64,000 nt of DNA from an uncultured Alphaproteobacteria bacterium. Lineage in GTDB: Bacteria; Pseudomonadota; Alphaproteobacteria; Rickettsiales; Midichloriaceae. Under the pieces are notes generated by a model. That model had not been told where the DNA came from, did not search any database, and saw only the letters and a program-made list of their open reading frames with translations. The translations under genes and the position numbers were made by a program. Within the stretch, counting starts at the first letter, position 1; every line of letters begins with the position of its first letter. This document shows positions 1-9,813 of the stretch, one piece after another. The DNA is taken from positions 1 to 64,000 of the forward strand of contig CAISOX010000041.1 of the NCBI GenBank assembly GCA_903887235.1, given 5' to 3'.

Positions 1-86
1 ACATTGCTACTCCTATCATTTGTTAACTTTCCAGCTTAATTATATTACCAGAAAGTATACGTTATTTATTTTATTGAACCTCTTCT

Positions 87-1292
87 TTGGTGGTACAATT
101 TTCATTAGCACAGGTGGTACACTATTCATTAGCACTGACAAGTAGCAATCAGCATTTAAAATTTCTACAACATAGTGTAGCTAATTATTTGATACCTGAC
201 ATCCATCAATCAAATTGGACTAAGTTAAAAATACCATATAGTCATTATAAATTTGGGAGCAGTATTGATGGTGATATTGGCTTTAAAATTATAGGCAATA
301 AATTTCAAAACAATGAAAGTAATATAGGAACTATAGATGCGCTATTTGGTCTTATAAATTTTTTGGAGAAGCTTGTAGTTAATGTTGAGCCTAAAGATGA
401 AACTAAAGTAGAGAAGCCTGTAGTTAATGTTGAGCCTAAAGAAGAAGCTAAACCAGCGGATAAAGTAGAGAAGCTTGTAGTTAGTGATGAGCCAAGGGAT
501 GAAGCTAAACCAGTAGATAAAGTAGAGAAGCCTGTAAATGATGTTGGGCCTATAGTGACGGGGGATGGAGAATCAAAAGGCAAATCAAATTTACTAAACT
601 CAACATTTCCAAATGAGGAAGTAATATTTAGAAAAAAGTTAAAAGAAATGATAGCAAAAGTTGATTCTGTTTTAGAGAAAAAAGAAGAAGTAGAGAGATT
701 AAAACAAAGTAAAAAAATAGATGAAATTGCTCGGAAACCTGATGAATTTATAAAAAAGAATAGATTAGCTGAGAAATATAATGAAGCTGAAAATCCAAAA
801 ATTGAGCCAGAAAAAGTATACAGCTTAGTTGTTTACCAAAGTGCAAAACAATATAAATTCAATCATTATAATAGTGTTAAAAATCCCATAAATTTACCAA
901 ACTCAACACTGCATGTTCAGAATGATAAGCAGAATTATGCAGTGGTTTTGTATAAAAATGTCAATCAACAACAAGTCAATAAAGGCACTGAAGAAACTCA
1001 GTTCATTAATGAAGGATTGCTCTATGAGGAAATTAATGTGTATCAGAATAATTACCAACAGTTAATTGGTGAGAGGCTAAGAGATTTTAGGGATAATAAT
1101 TTTTCTTGTGGTTATAGGAAGATACAGGATGATAGGGAGATGAAGGAAAATGATAAAAAAAAGTTACAAATTGTACCGCCGATTCTGATTCGTGATGGGA
1201 TAAGCGCTGAGTTTTATTCAAATAAAGATAAAAGTGATTTCGAATATGTAGTGGACGGAAACTTACCGCAACCTCCACCATACCCTCCATGA
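87..1292 (+). CDS. Hypothetical repeat-containing protein (5' part of a TGA-split ORF)
   Basis: ORF track; E/K/P/V-rich tandem repeats (EKPVVNVEPKEEAKPADKV); TTG start uncertain; same frame stays open after the TGA at 1290-1292. Confidence 0.5.
   Translation: MVVQFSLAQVVHYSLALTSSNQHLKFLQHSVANYLIPDIHQSNWTKLKIPYSHYKFGSSIDGDIGFKIIGNKFQNNESNIGTIDALFGLINFLEKLVVNVEPKDETKVEKPVVNVEPKEEAKPADKVEKLVVSDEPRDEAKPVDKVEKPVNDVGPIVTGDGESKGKSNLLNSTFPNEEVIFRKKLKEMIAKVDSVLEKKEEVERLKQSKKIDEIARKPDEFIKKNRLAEKYNEAENPKIEPEKVYSLVVYQSAKQYKFNHYNSVKNPINLPNSTLHVQNDKQNYAVVLYKNVNQQQVNKGTEETQFINEGLLYEEINVYQNNYQQLIGERLRDFRDNNFSCGYRKIQDDREMKENDKKKLQIVPPILIRDGISAEFYSNKDKSDFEYVVDGNLPQPPPYPP
89..136 (+). repeat. 24-bp tandem duplication encoding VVQFSLAQ/VVHYSLAL
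   Basis: ggtggtacaattttcattagcaca followed directly by ggtggtacactattcattagcact. Confidence 0.75.
366..551 (+). repeat. In-frame coding tandem repeats (45/57-bp units)
   Basis: Units start gagaagcYtgtagtta...gagcc...aaagta and recur in frame. Confidence 0.85.
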
Positions 1293-1379
1293 GGTGGTAT
1301 TGCTTTTCTAAGTTCTCGGAGTGGTAAAACTGAATATAATCCTATAAAAAAGTATATTTTTACAATTTGTGTTGCGAAT

Positions 1380-2018
1380 TTGGGCCTCAATATTGTAAGA
1401 CAGCCATTTTTTCAAGAATTGATTAATACGATATATGTAAGTATGTACTCTATAAATGATGTATATGAGCTGCTACCAACCTTATCATTTGATTTTATTT
1501 ATGATTATTTTTTAGCTTATGAAGGGGGTGAGACTGATAATCTGCTTAATAATATATTAAAGAGAGATGCATTTTTGGCTAAGCTGCCTGAAATAGAAAA
1601 GATGGAGGAAAGTATCAATGAGACTAATTCACAAATTAAACAAGAAGGTGGCAACAGTGTTAACCAAAATGGAGTGACTAATACTCATGAAGAAAAAATA
1701 GAAAAGATGAAGGAAAGTATCAATGAGGGTAATCCACAAATTGAACAAGAAGTAATAAAAGATCATGGATGCTTTGGTTTGTTTTGGCGGAAATTATTCG
1801 GGTCTAAAAAAAATGATTCTAATGCTCATAAAGAAACAAATATAAATACAAATGAAAATACACATCAAAAGGATAGTTATAAAGCGAAATATAAAGAAAG
1901 CAATAGCACTTTTTATGGCGATGATCCAGATTTCTCTGGAATAAATAAAGATATATTGGACGAAATTATCCATTGTCATTTCCGATCTATTAATGGCAAA
2001 AAATATAATTTGCTATAG
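1380..2018 (+). CDS. Hypothetical protein (3' part of a TGA-split ORF)
   Basis: ORF track; same frame as 87..1292 with no other stop in 1293-1379; internal duplicated segment. Confidence 0.4.
   Translation: MGLNIVRQPFFQELINTIYVSMYSINDVYELLPTLSFDFIYDYFLAYEGGETDNLLNNILKRDAFLAKLPEIEKMEESINETNSQIKQEGGNSVNQNGVTNTHEEKIEKMKESINEGNPQIEQEVIKDHGCFGLFWRKLFGSKKNDSNAHKETNINTNENTHQKDSYKAKYKESNSTFYGDDPDFSGINKDILDEIIHCHFRSINGKKYNLL
1593..1754 (+). repeat. Direct repeat of about 54 bp, spaced 105 bp, within the ORF
   Basis: atagaaaagatggaggaaagtatcaatgagactaattcacaaattaaacaagaa versus atagaaaagatgaaggaaagtatcaatgagggtaatccacaaattgaacaagaa. Confidence 0.85.
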
Positions 2019-2129
2019 AGTGGCATCGTGGTATGGTGGTGCACTAATTTAAGAAAGTTGGTTACACTAGAGTATCAAAATTTAGAATGTAACAAACATC
2101 ACCTTTAGGTATGGCTTTAGAGGCAAATA

Positions 2130-3011
2130 ATGAAGTTAAAAGATAACAAAATTCCAGCAAATAATAAAAATATTGCAATATGCTTTATGGTTGCGCATTG
2201 CTTTTTCATGTCTTTAGGGACAGTTTTGCTAAAATTAATGCAGTTTGATTACCATATTACCCAGATAATGTTTTTTTATAATCTTTTATTATGTGTGACA
2301 TTATTATGTCTTTCTTTCTTTGGTCGCAAGTCACTTAGATTGTCATGTGCAAATATTAAATATCATTTTTTAAGATCAATTTTTGGCTTTGGTGGTTTTG
2401 TTTTATTTTTTTATTCCTTATCTAATATGCCAATAAATGAAGTAAGGGCAATCATTTCATTAGACCCTATATTGACAGCCTTATTTGCTGTGTTGTTTTT
2501 TCAAGAGTCAATTAACAAGATGAAGATGATTTCATTCATCACAACTTTTATTGGAGCCATAATATTGCTTCATCCAGAAAATATTCAACTATCAACTGGG
2601 GCAATAACATCGTTGTTAGCTGCAATAAGTTTTGGTATTTATAATAATGTTACTAAAAAGATTACGACCGGCAAAACAATTGATCAAATTTTTTATCTGT
2701 CACTTTTTTCCTTGCTATACACAACCATACCAGCGATTTATTATTGGAATCCAATAATAAAACTTCAAGATATATTTTTAATCTTTGGTATTGCAATTTT
2801 ATTCATGCTTAGTTCTGTTACTGTATTTCATGCATTTAAAAGAGCTGAATTATCATTAATCATGCCGATACATTTTTTAGGAGTAATAATGACTGCAATT
2901 TTGGGATTTTTATGCTTTGATGAAAAAATAGGTTATTTTACCATTATTGGAACTTTTGTGATAACTATAGGCATGATGCCACTTTTTTTAAAAAGAAGTG
3001 GAAATACCTGA
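2130..3011 (+). CDS. EamA/DMT-family membrane transporter
   Basis: About 10 hydrophobic segments; two EamA-like halves (SLDPILTALFAVLFFQES...). Confidence 0.8.
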   Translation: MKLKDNKIPANNKNIAICFMVAHCFFMSLGTVLLKLMQFDYHITQIMFFYNLLLCVTLLCLSFFGRKSLRLSCANIKYHFLRSIFGFGGFVLFFYSLSNMPINEVRAIISLDPILTALFAVLFFQESINKMKMISFITTFIGAIILLHPENIQLSTGAITSLLAAISFGIYNNVTKKITTGKTIDQIFYLSLFSLLYTTIPAIYYWNPIIKLQDIFLIFGIAILFMLSSVTVFHAFKRAELSLIMPIHFLGVIMTAILGFLCFDEKIGYFTIIGTFVITIGMMPLFLKRSGNT

Positions 3012-3056
3012 GATTTTTTTGATCTATAAAAAGAATGCACAGGGTAATTTTGAAAT

Positions 3057-4511
3057 ATGAAAGAAAAAGTAGTAATACATTGGTTTAAACAAGATCTAAG
3101 ATTGCATGATAATCCCTCATTGTATAGTTCCTGCGAAACAGGTAGAATAATACCAATATATATATTTGATACTTACAATCCAAAGCAATATCAAATTGGA
3201 AGTGCAAGTAGTTGGTGGCTCTATCACTCATTAATTTCATTGCAAAAATCACTTAGTGGAAATTTATGTTTATTTTTAGGCAACCCCAAAGACATTTTAT
3301 TGTATTTAATCGACAAATATAATGTTTGTTCAGTGAATTGGAACAGATGTTACGCTTCATGGCAAATTGAAAGAGATAGCGATATTGAGAAATTTTTAAC
3401 ATCAAAAGGTGTAGAAGTTAAGACCTATAATGCATCATTACTATGGGAGCCTTGGGAGACATTGAAACAGGACGGAACTCCTTATAAGGTTTTTACCCCC
3501 TTTTATAAAAGGGGTTGTTTGTTAAATGGTGTTTCACCCAGAAAACCAATGCCAGTTCCCGGTGAAATTGAGTTTTTCTTTAAGGACAATGAGTATAATA
3601 ACATTGAAAAGTTAAATTTATTGCCAAACTTAGCTTGGCATAAAAAATTGAGTAAACACTGGGAAATCGGAGAAGAAGATGCAATATCTAAGCTTGCTGA
3701 TTTTATTGAATCGAGTTTGCAAAATTATAAAGAAGGCAGAAATTACCCTGGAGAGAATTTTGCTTCTAGGCTTTCACCACATATTCATTTTGGTGAGATA
3801 TCTCCAAATTTCATTTGGGATAAAATCAATTCCATTGAATCAGATGAAAATACACAACACTTTTTCAGTGAATTAGGTTGGAGAGAATTTTCATATTATT
3901 TATTGTACCATTTTCCATTTCTTCCAAAAAAAAATTTGCAGAAAAATTTTGATAAATTTCCATGGGGAAAGAATGAGAAATATTTAGATTGTTGGCAAAA
4001 AGGCGTAACTGGCTATCCAATTGTAGATGCAGGAATGCGCCAACTTTGGGAAGAAGGATATATGCATAATCGAGTTAGAATGATTGTTGGTTCTTTTTTG
4101 GTAAAAAATCTACTTCTGCATTGGCATCATGGACAAAGGTGGTTTTGGGATTGCTTGGTTGATGCTGATTTGGCTAATAATAGTGCAGGCTGGCAGTGGA
4201 TTGCTGGATGTGGAGCTGACGCTGCTCCATATTTTAGAATTTTCAATCCTATTACACAGGGTCACAAATTTGATGCCCAAGGTAAATATACAAGAAAATA
4301 TGTGCCTGAGCTAAATAATTTACCTGATAAGTACCTTTTTTCTCCATGGGAAGCTCCAAAAAATATATTAAAAGAAGCGGGAGTTGTGCTAGGTGAAAAT
4401 TATCCCTATCCAATTGTGAATTTACAAGAATCAAGAAACTTAGCTCTAGAAGCTTACGATAAAATAAAATTAAAAAATAATTTTAATAATGGGTACTCAA
4501 CGGTCTTATAA
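3057..4511 (+). CDS. phrB: Deoxyribodipyrimidine photolyase
   Basis: WFKQDLRLHDNPSL N-terminus; WQWIAGCGADAAPYFRIFNP FAD-binding signature. Confidence 0.95.
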   Translation: MKEKVVIHWFKQDLRLHDNPSLYSSCETGRIIPIYIFDTYNPKQYQIGSASSWWLYHSLISLQKSLSGNLCLFLGNPKDILLYLIDKYNVCSVNWNRCYASWQIERDSDIEKFLTSKGVEVKTYNASLLWEPWETLKQDGTPYKVFTPFYKRGCLLNGVSPRKPMPVPGEIEFFFKDNEYNNIEKLNLLPNLAWHKKLSKHWEIGEEDAISKLADFIESSLQNYKEGRNYPGENFASRLSPHIHFGEISPNFIWDKINSIESDENTQHFFSELGWREFSYYLLYHFPFLPKKNLQKNFDKFPWGKNEKYLDCWQKGVTGYPIVDAGMRQLWEEGYMHNRVRMIVGSFLVKNLLLHWHHGQRWFWDCLVDADLANNSAGWQWIAGCGADAAPYFRIFNPITQGHKFDAQGKYTRKYVPELNNLPDKYLFSPWEAPKNILKEAGVVLGENYPYPIVNLQESRNLALEAYDKIKLKNNFNNGYSTVL

Positions 4512-4547
4512 TATGTTAAGCTTACGACTAAGAAAGATAAGGTAAAT

Positions 4548-4567
4548 CTTGTGCTATTTGACACAAG
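4548..4567. terminator. Short inverted repeat downstream of phrB
   Basis: cttgtg-ctatttga-cacaag. Confidence 0.25.
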
Positions 4568-4650
4568 TGAATTATCTGTTGAATAGTCGCAAATATTGAT
4601 TTAAAATTCCGTTAAGTTCAATCAATAAGTTACTGCATTTTAAGGAGTTT

Positions 4651-4977
4651 ATGTACAATTTTGTCGTATCAGAAAGTGCTGCAAAGCGGATTAATCGCTT
4701 GAACTCTAAGGAATCAAATTCACAAATGTTAAGGGTTAAGGTTGAAGGGGGCGGGTGTAATGGTCTTAAATATCAAATAGGGCTAACGGATTTAAAAAAT
4801 AGTGATGATGTAATTTTTACCAAAGACGGAGCAAATGTTGTGGTTGATAAAATTTCAATAAATTATTTAAAAGATTCCCAGTTGGAATATGTTGAAGAGT
4901 TAGGTAATGCATCGTTTGTGGTGAAAAATCCAAATTCCAAATCAAGTTGTGGATGTGGCTCCTCATTTTCATTTTAA
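4651..4977 (+). CDS. Iron-sulfur cluster assembly/insertion protein (IscA/ErpA/HesB family)
   Basis: GGCNGLKYQ ... SCGCGSSFSF conserved Cys motifs. Confidence 0.9.
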   Translation: MYNFVVSESAAKRINRLNSKESNSQMLRVKVEGGGCNGLKYQIGLTDLKNSDDVIFTKDGANVVVDKISINYLKDSQLEYVEELGNASFVVKNPNSKSSCGCGSSFSF

Positions 4978-5002
4978 TAATATAATAAATATCAAGTAGG
5001 TT

Positions 5003-5380
5003 ATGACATATCAATATAAAAAAGCTCCAACGAATAGACAGCTGAGAGTGTCTGAAATTATCAGGCAAGAAATGGCTCAAATTTTTACAAGGGGTGAAGT
5101 TTTTCATCCTGCTTTTGAGAAAATTCCATTCACTGTACTAGATGTTAAAACCAGCGCTGATTTAAAAATATCTACGATTTTTATACATTCTGTTGATGAA
5201 AAATTTGATAAAGATTTAGTAAAAGCATTGAATATTTTAGCGCCAGAGTATCGTAAGAAATTGTCTGTTAGAATGCAACTTAAATTTCTACCACAGATAA
5301 GGTTTGAGATTGATAGGCATATAGATGATAAGATAAGGTTAGAGAAATTGTTAGATACAATTAGTAAAGAAGAGGTTTAG
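5003..5380 (+). CDS. rbfA: Ribosome-binding factor A
   Basis: RQLRVSEIIRQEMAQI...; size and RbfA-like pattern. Confidence 0.85.
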   Translation: MTYQYKKAPTNRQLRVSEIIRQEMAQIFTRGEVFHPAFEKIPFTVLDVKTSADLKISTIFIHSVDEKFDKDLVKALNILAPEYRKKLSVRMQLKFLPQIRFEIDRHIDDKIRLEKLLDTISKEEV

Positions 5381-5392
5381 CATAAATGAACA

Positions 5393-5500
5393 TATAGCAT
5401 AATTCAGGATAGTATTGACATTGTCATTCTTCGCTTATGTAGGTTTTACTACACTTCGCTCATCACTCCTTGTTACTACCTATCTGACCTAAAGCTATAG
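5393..5500 (+). repeat. Dispersed palindromic/MITE-like repeat family A, copy 1
   Basis: Reverse complement of 10799-10907: ...cattgacatYgtcattcttcKcttatgtaggttttactacacttcgctcatcactccttgtYactac... Confidence 0.85.
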
Positions 5501-5598
5501 CTACATATTATTTTTGAAAGAGTTTATTAAGAAAGTGCTAGACAAATTGATATTATTTAGCAGAATTACTAAAAATATAAAATTATAAAGAGATAGCA

Positions 5599-7059
5599 AT
5601 GCAAGAATTAAAAGGATTACCTTATTATAAAATTAGGCAATTACTTATTGATAAAAAGGTGTCTGCACTTGAATTGACAAATTCATATATTGAAACATCT
5701 AGGGAAGCCAATAAAAAATATAATGCCTACCGAGAAATTACAGATGAATATGCAATAAATCAAGCCAAAGCATCTCAAGAGAGAATCGACAAAGGGCAGG
5801 CGCTAAAAATTGAAGCGATGCCAATAGGCGTAAAGGATAATTATTGCACAAAAGGTGTACTAACCACGGCTTGCTCCAAAATGTTAGAAAATTTCATTCC
5901 TCCTTATGAATCTACTGTGACTAATCAATTATTTGCAAACGGTGGTATCATGATGGGTAAGGCTAATATGGATGAATTTGCTATGGGTTCATCCAATACT
6001 AATAGTTATTTTGGTAATGTAATAAACCCATACAAAGCTAGTGATTCAAACAGAGATTTAGTTGCTGGTGGTTCTTCAGGTGGCTCTGCAGCAGCAGTTG
6101 CTGCAAATATGTGTTTAGGTGCTTTAGGTAGTGATACAGGAGGTTCGGTTAGGCTTCCTGCTGCCTTTACAGGTACAGTTGGGGTAAAGCCAACTTATGG
6201 TAGGTGCTCTAGGTTTGGAATGATAGCATTTGCAAGTTCATTGGATCAAGCAGGAGTTTTTGCAAATAATATTACCGATGTTGGTTTAATTTTGGAAGCC
6301 ATTTCTGGATTTGACGAAAATGATTCTACATCTAAGGATATTGCTTCTCCTGACATTTTAAATAGTATTGGAAAAAGCATCAAAGGCATGAAAGTTGGTG
6401 TTCCGAAAGAGTATCAGAAGGAAAATCTTAATCAAACAATTGTAGATTATCTAGAAAAAGCGAAGCAATGGTTTATTGATGCAGGAGCAGAGATTGTAAA
6501 TATTTCATTACCTCATACAGACCATGCGCTTGCAACTTATTATATAATTACGTCAGCAGAAGCCTCATCTAATTTAGCTAGATATGATGGAGTTCGATAT
6601 GGTGCTAGAATAGAAGGGCATGGTGATAATTTTCAAGATATGATTGAAAGAACAAGAGGTGAATGCTTTGGTGCTGAAGTTAAAAGAAGGATAATTTCTG
6701 GCACTTATGTATTGTCTTCAAGCCACTTTGGGGATTATTATCAAAAAGCACAAAAAGTTAGAAGACTAATAGCAAACGATTTTGTCAGTGCTTTTGAAAA
6801 AGTAGATGTTATTCTTACGCCAACTACTTCAAATCCTGCTTTTGCAATTGGAGAAAAATCAAATCCCATTGATATGTATAATAACGATTTATTCACAGTT
6901 CCTGCTAGTCTTGCAGGATTGCCATGCATGTCAATCCCTATTGGATTTTCTCATAATAAACTACCTCTAGGGCTTCAGCTTATAGCAAACTCCTATGATG
7001 AGGAAAATTTATTCAAATTTGCAAACATTGTTGAAAAGAGTGCTAATTTTAAAAGATAA
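5599..7059 (+). CDS. gatA: Asp-tRNA(Asn)/Glu-tRNA(Gln) amidotransferase subunit A
   Basis: Amidase signature GGSSGGSAAAVAANMCLGALGSDTGGSVRLPAAF. Confidence 0.97.
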   Translation: MQELKGLPYYKIRQLLIDKKVSALELTNSYIETSREANKKYNAYREITDEYAINQAKASQERIDKGQALKIEAMPIGVKDNYCTKGVLTTACSKMLENFIPPYESTVTNQLFANGGIMMGKANMDEFAMGSSNTNSYFGNVINPYKASDSNRDLVAGGSSGGSAAAVAANMCLGALGSDTGGSVRLPAAFTGTVGVKPTYGRCSRFGMIAFASSLDQAGVFANNITDVGLILEAISGFDENDSTSKDIASPDILNSIGKSIKGMKVGVPKEYQKENLNQTIVDYLEKAKQWFIDAGAEIVNISLPHTDHALATYYIITSAEASSNLARYDGVRYGARIEGHGDNFQDMIERTRGECFGAEVKRRIISGTYVLSSSHFGDYYQKAQKVRRLIANDFVSAFEKVDVILTPTTSNPAFAIGEKSNPIDMYNNDLFTVPASLAGLPCMSIPIGFSHNKLPLGLQLIANSYDEENLFKFANIVEKSANFKR

Positions 7060-7212
7060 TTTTACTTTTATGACAAGTGGTTGAAAAGATTAATAAGGTT
7101 AGCGAGATGCATCGGTATAATTCTTAATTTATTATTGTCTATTTTTAATACAATAATCGTACCATTATTTTTGAAGATGTTTCATTATTTTGAAGTAAAT
7201 ATTGACGAAATT

Positions 7213-7238
7213 AAAGTATCAGTTTAACCTGATACTTT
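7213..7238. terminator. Perfect 10-bp stem hairpin between gatA and bcp
   Basis: aaagtatcag-tttaac-ctgatacttt. Confidence 0.5.
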
Positions 7239-7265
7239 ATAAATACGTGTTTTTAAATCTGGATA

Positions 7266-7751
7266 ATGCCTTCAGTTAATGATTCAGTGCCAAATTTTTC
7301 ACTACCGTCTACAAATGGGAGAGAAGTTTCATCGGGTGATTTTTTAGGTAAAAATCTTGGCATTTATTTTTATCCTAAGGATTCCACACCTGGATGTACT
7401 ATAGAAGCTAGAGATTTTTCTGGTAAAATTGGGCAATTTCAAAAATTTAATACTATTGTGTTGGGTGTTTCTAAAGACAGTATAGAAAGTCATAATAATT
7501 TTATATCTGCGCAATGTATCGCTTTTGATCTTATATCTGATTCTGAGGCAGAGTTATGTGAAAAATTTGATGTATGGAAAGAAAAGAGTATGTTTGGTAA
7601 GAAATATATGGGGATAGAAAGAAGTACCTTCTTGATTGATTCAAAAGGCATAATCAAAAAGATTTGGCGTAAAGTGAAAATAGATGGTCATGTAGATCAA
7701 GTGCTTTTAGAAGCGAAAAAATTATTCCAACTTAGTGGTAATGAAAGTTGA
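7266..7751 (+). CDS. bcp: Peroxiredoxin, BCP/AhpC-TSA family
   Basis: FYPKDSTPGCTIEARDF motif. Confidence 0.92.
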   Translation: MPSVNDSVPNFSLPSTNGREVSSGDFLGKNLGIYFYPKDSTPGCTIEARDFSGKIGQFQKFNTIVLGVSKDSIESHNNFISAQCIAFDLISDSEAELCEKFDVWKEKSMFGKKYMGIERSTFLIDSKGIIKKIWRKVKIDGHVDQVLLEAKKLFQLSGNES

Positions 7752-9804
7752 TAATGCAAACAATGGTAATTCATCTGAAAATAAAAATGATTTAATTTTT
7801 CTTGATGATAATGCAATACAGAGGTGTGGCAAAAATAATATAGTAAATGGTAGATTTATAATAGATAAATCTAAGCCACTGAATGCATTTTCTAACAATT
7901 TTTGTAAAGCATATTTTGCTAACGACATACAGAACTCAAGCCGTAGTGGATATTATGCTAAAATTTTTGAAAAACCATTTTTATATAGTGTAGATGCTAT
8001 TAAAAATCTAATTTCTAGCCCAATAGGTAACTTCATTAATCCTGTTGCGATTGGGATAGTTGAATTTCATGATAATGGAGATGAATATGTTGCAGTTATA
8101 TTTGATGATATATCAGCTGTTTCATTAGGAGAGTTAATTGATAAAAATGAGAGTTTTTCTGATAAATATATTATCAAAAATATATTATATAATGTTAAGG
8201 AAGCTCTGAAAAATTTGCATGATTTAGGCATTGCCCATGGATCTGTCAATTTAGATAACATTTATTTGACTAAATCCGGAGATTTTGCTTTAGATGAATG
8301 TTTTTCTACACCTTCTGGGTACGAACAATCTCCATTATATGAACCATTAAGCGTTGCGAAAATTTCACCAAATGCTAGGGGCTATAGTAATTATAGTGCT
8401 GATTATTATGCTCTTGGAGTTGTATGCTTAGAACTTACAAATGGAAAAAGGCTTGAAAATCAAACTGTGGAGATATTGAATAACGAAAGAATATATAATG
8501 ACTCGTATAGATACTATGCTAATAATAAGCTTTTAACTGGTACTATAAATAAAATTATTCAAGGTTTGCTAAATGATGATGATAATGAAAGATTTGGTTA
8601 TGAGGAATTATCCAACATACCATCATTGAAGGATTTTTTCCTAGCTAGCAAAGAGGCTGATTTTATTGAACCCATATATTTCAATGGTAAAAAAATATAT
8701 CATTCTAAGATTTTAGCTCATGAAATGATTTGTAATTTTGGAAAGGCTAATGATTTATTTTCCACAGGGAAGCTTCAGAAATTTTTGTCAAAATTTTATA
8801 AAGACTTAGAATTTCTTAATAAAATTAAATTTATATTAAATCTAAATTTGATTACAGAATCATTTGAACCAAAAAATTGCACACTAAATGAATTAGCTCT
8901 TGCGGAAATTATAAGAACATTAGGTTTTAGCAATATTTTTGCACTTAAAGATATCTCATTTAGTTTTGATAATTACTCAATTAGCAACTTGGTTTTATTT
9001 TTAGTTAATAATAACGAATTTTTAAAACTTAGGCTTCTATCGGAAATGATAGAATATCAGTGCTTAATTAATCCGGATAAACTTAAATCAAATAATGAGG
9101 AGTCTAATTTTTTTGTTATTTATATGAAAAGATTAGTAGTGAATAGGAATGATTATTTATTCAATTTTTTGTATACATTGAATAAAATATTTGCGTATTT
9201 ACCATATCTTCAGCCATTACAGAAGAGAAAATTGCTTTTTTCGGCAAAAGATGTTGTGTATTTTATTGAAAGAAATAATATCCCTGAAAAATTCCTTTTT
9301 GATAACATTTTTTTAGCTCCCTTTTTGTATTCAAAGTTAGAAGATAATATTATTGATTCATCCATCAATTCAGTTATGAAAAGTATTCACTCAGTCAAAA
9401 TGTTGCTTTTGTTTAATGAGGTACAAAAGATTTACAAAATTGAAAAATTGCCCCATATAGTAGGTATTTTTTCAGCAAGCATAATTGAGTCAATTAGTAA
9501 ATTTATACAAAGCAAAGCAATCAAAAATGAGCTGGTAAATAAACTAAGTGATATAGCTAAGGATGGTGATTTAGGTAAAATAATTGAATTTTTACAAAAT
9601 AGTGATTTATTACAAAGTGATAAGGAGACTTTTAAAAATAGTGTAATTAAAACAAAAGATATTCACAAAAAATTGAATGATATTATCATGGAGTTAGAGT
9701 CAAAAGAATATATGCAACAAAAATCTATGAATACAGCGCTCACAATTAGTTATGTATTATTTTCTGTAGCAGTGATATATCTGCTAGCTAGATTAACCAT
9801 TTAA
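7741..9804 (+). CDS. Protein kinase-like (predicted pseudokinase) with C-terminal TM anchor
   Basis: IAHGSVNLDNIYLTKSGDFALDE matches the HRD/DFG region of Ser/Thr kinases but HRD is HGS and DFG is DEC; C-terminal TM ALTISYVLFSVAVIYLLARL; ATG at 7741 overlaps bcp stop. Confidence 0.7.
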   Translation: MKVDNANNGNSSENKNDLIFLDDNAIQRCGKNNIVNGRFIIDKSKPLNAFSNNFCKAYFANDIQNSSRSGYYAKIFEKPFLYSVDAIKNLISSPIGNFINPVAIGIVEFHDNGDEYVAVIFDDISAVSLGELIDKNESFSDKYIIKNILYNVKEALKNLHDLGIAHGSVNLDNIYLTKSGDFALDECFSTPSGYEQSPLYEPLSVAKISPNARGYSNYSADYYALGVVCLELTNGKRLENQTVEILNNERIYNDSYRYYANNKLLTGTINKIIQGLLNDDDNERFGYEELSNIPSLKDFFLASKEADFIEPIYFNGKKIYHSKILAHEMICNFGKANDLFSTGKLQKFLSKFYKDLEFLNKIKFILNLNLITESFEPKNCTLNELALAEIIRTLGFSNIFALKDISFSFDNYSISNLVLFLVNNNEFLKLRLLSEMIEYQCLINPDKLKSNNEESNFFVIYMKRLVVNRNDYLFNFLYTLNKIFAYLPYLQPLQKRKLLFSAKDVVYFIERNNIPEKFLFDNIFLAPFLYSKLEDNIIDSSINSVMKSIHSVKMLLLFNEVQKIYKIEKLPHIVGIFSASIIESISKFIQSKAIKNELVNKLSDIAKDGDLGKIIEFLQNSDLLQSDKETFKNSVIKTKDIHKKLNDIIMELESKEYMQQKSMNTALTISYVLFSVAVIYLLARLTI

Positions 9805-9813
9805 CTATTTACA

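Noticed and set aside
366-551. Possible CRISPR-like array
   Set aside because: Repeats are contiguous coding units without unique spacers; no cas genes in the window.
305-583. Antisense ORF 92 aa rich in S/T/L/G repeats
   Set aside because: Mirror of the coding tandem repeats on the plus strand; no independent support.
1290-1292. TGA recoding (UGA=Trp) genetic code
   Set aside because: Other genes here end in TGA at sensible positions (for example 3011), so a genome-wide code change is not supported.
1794-1979. Antisense ORF 61 aa
   Set aside because: Overlaps the plus-strand ORF in AT-rich sequence; no recognisable family.
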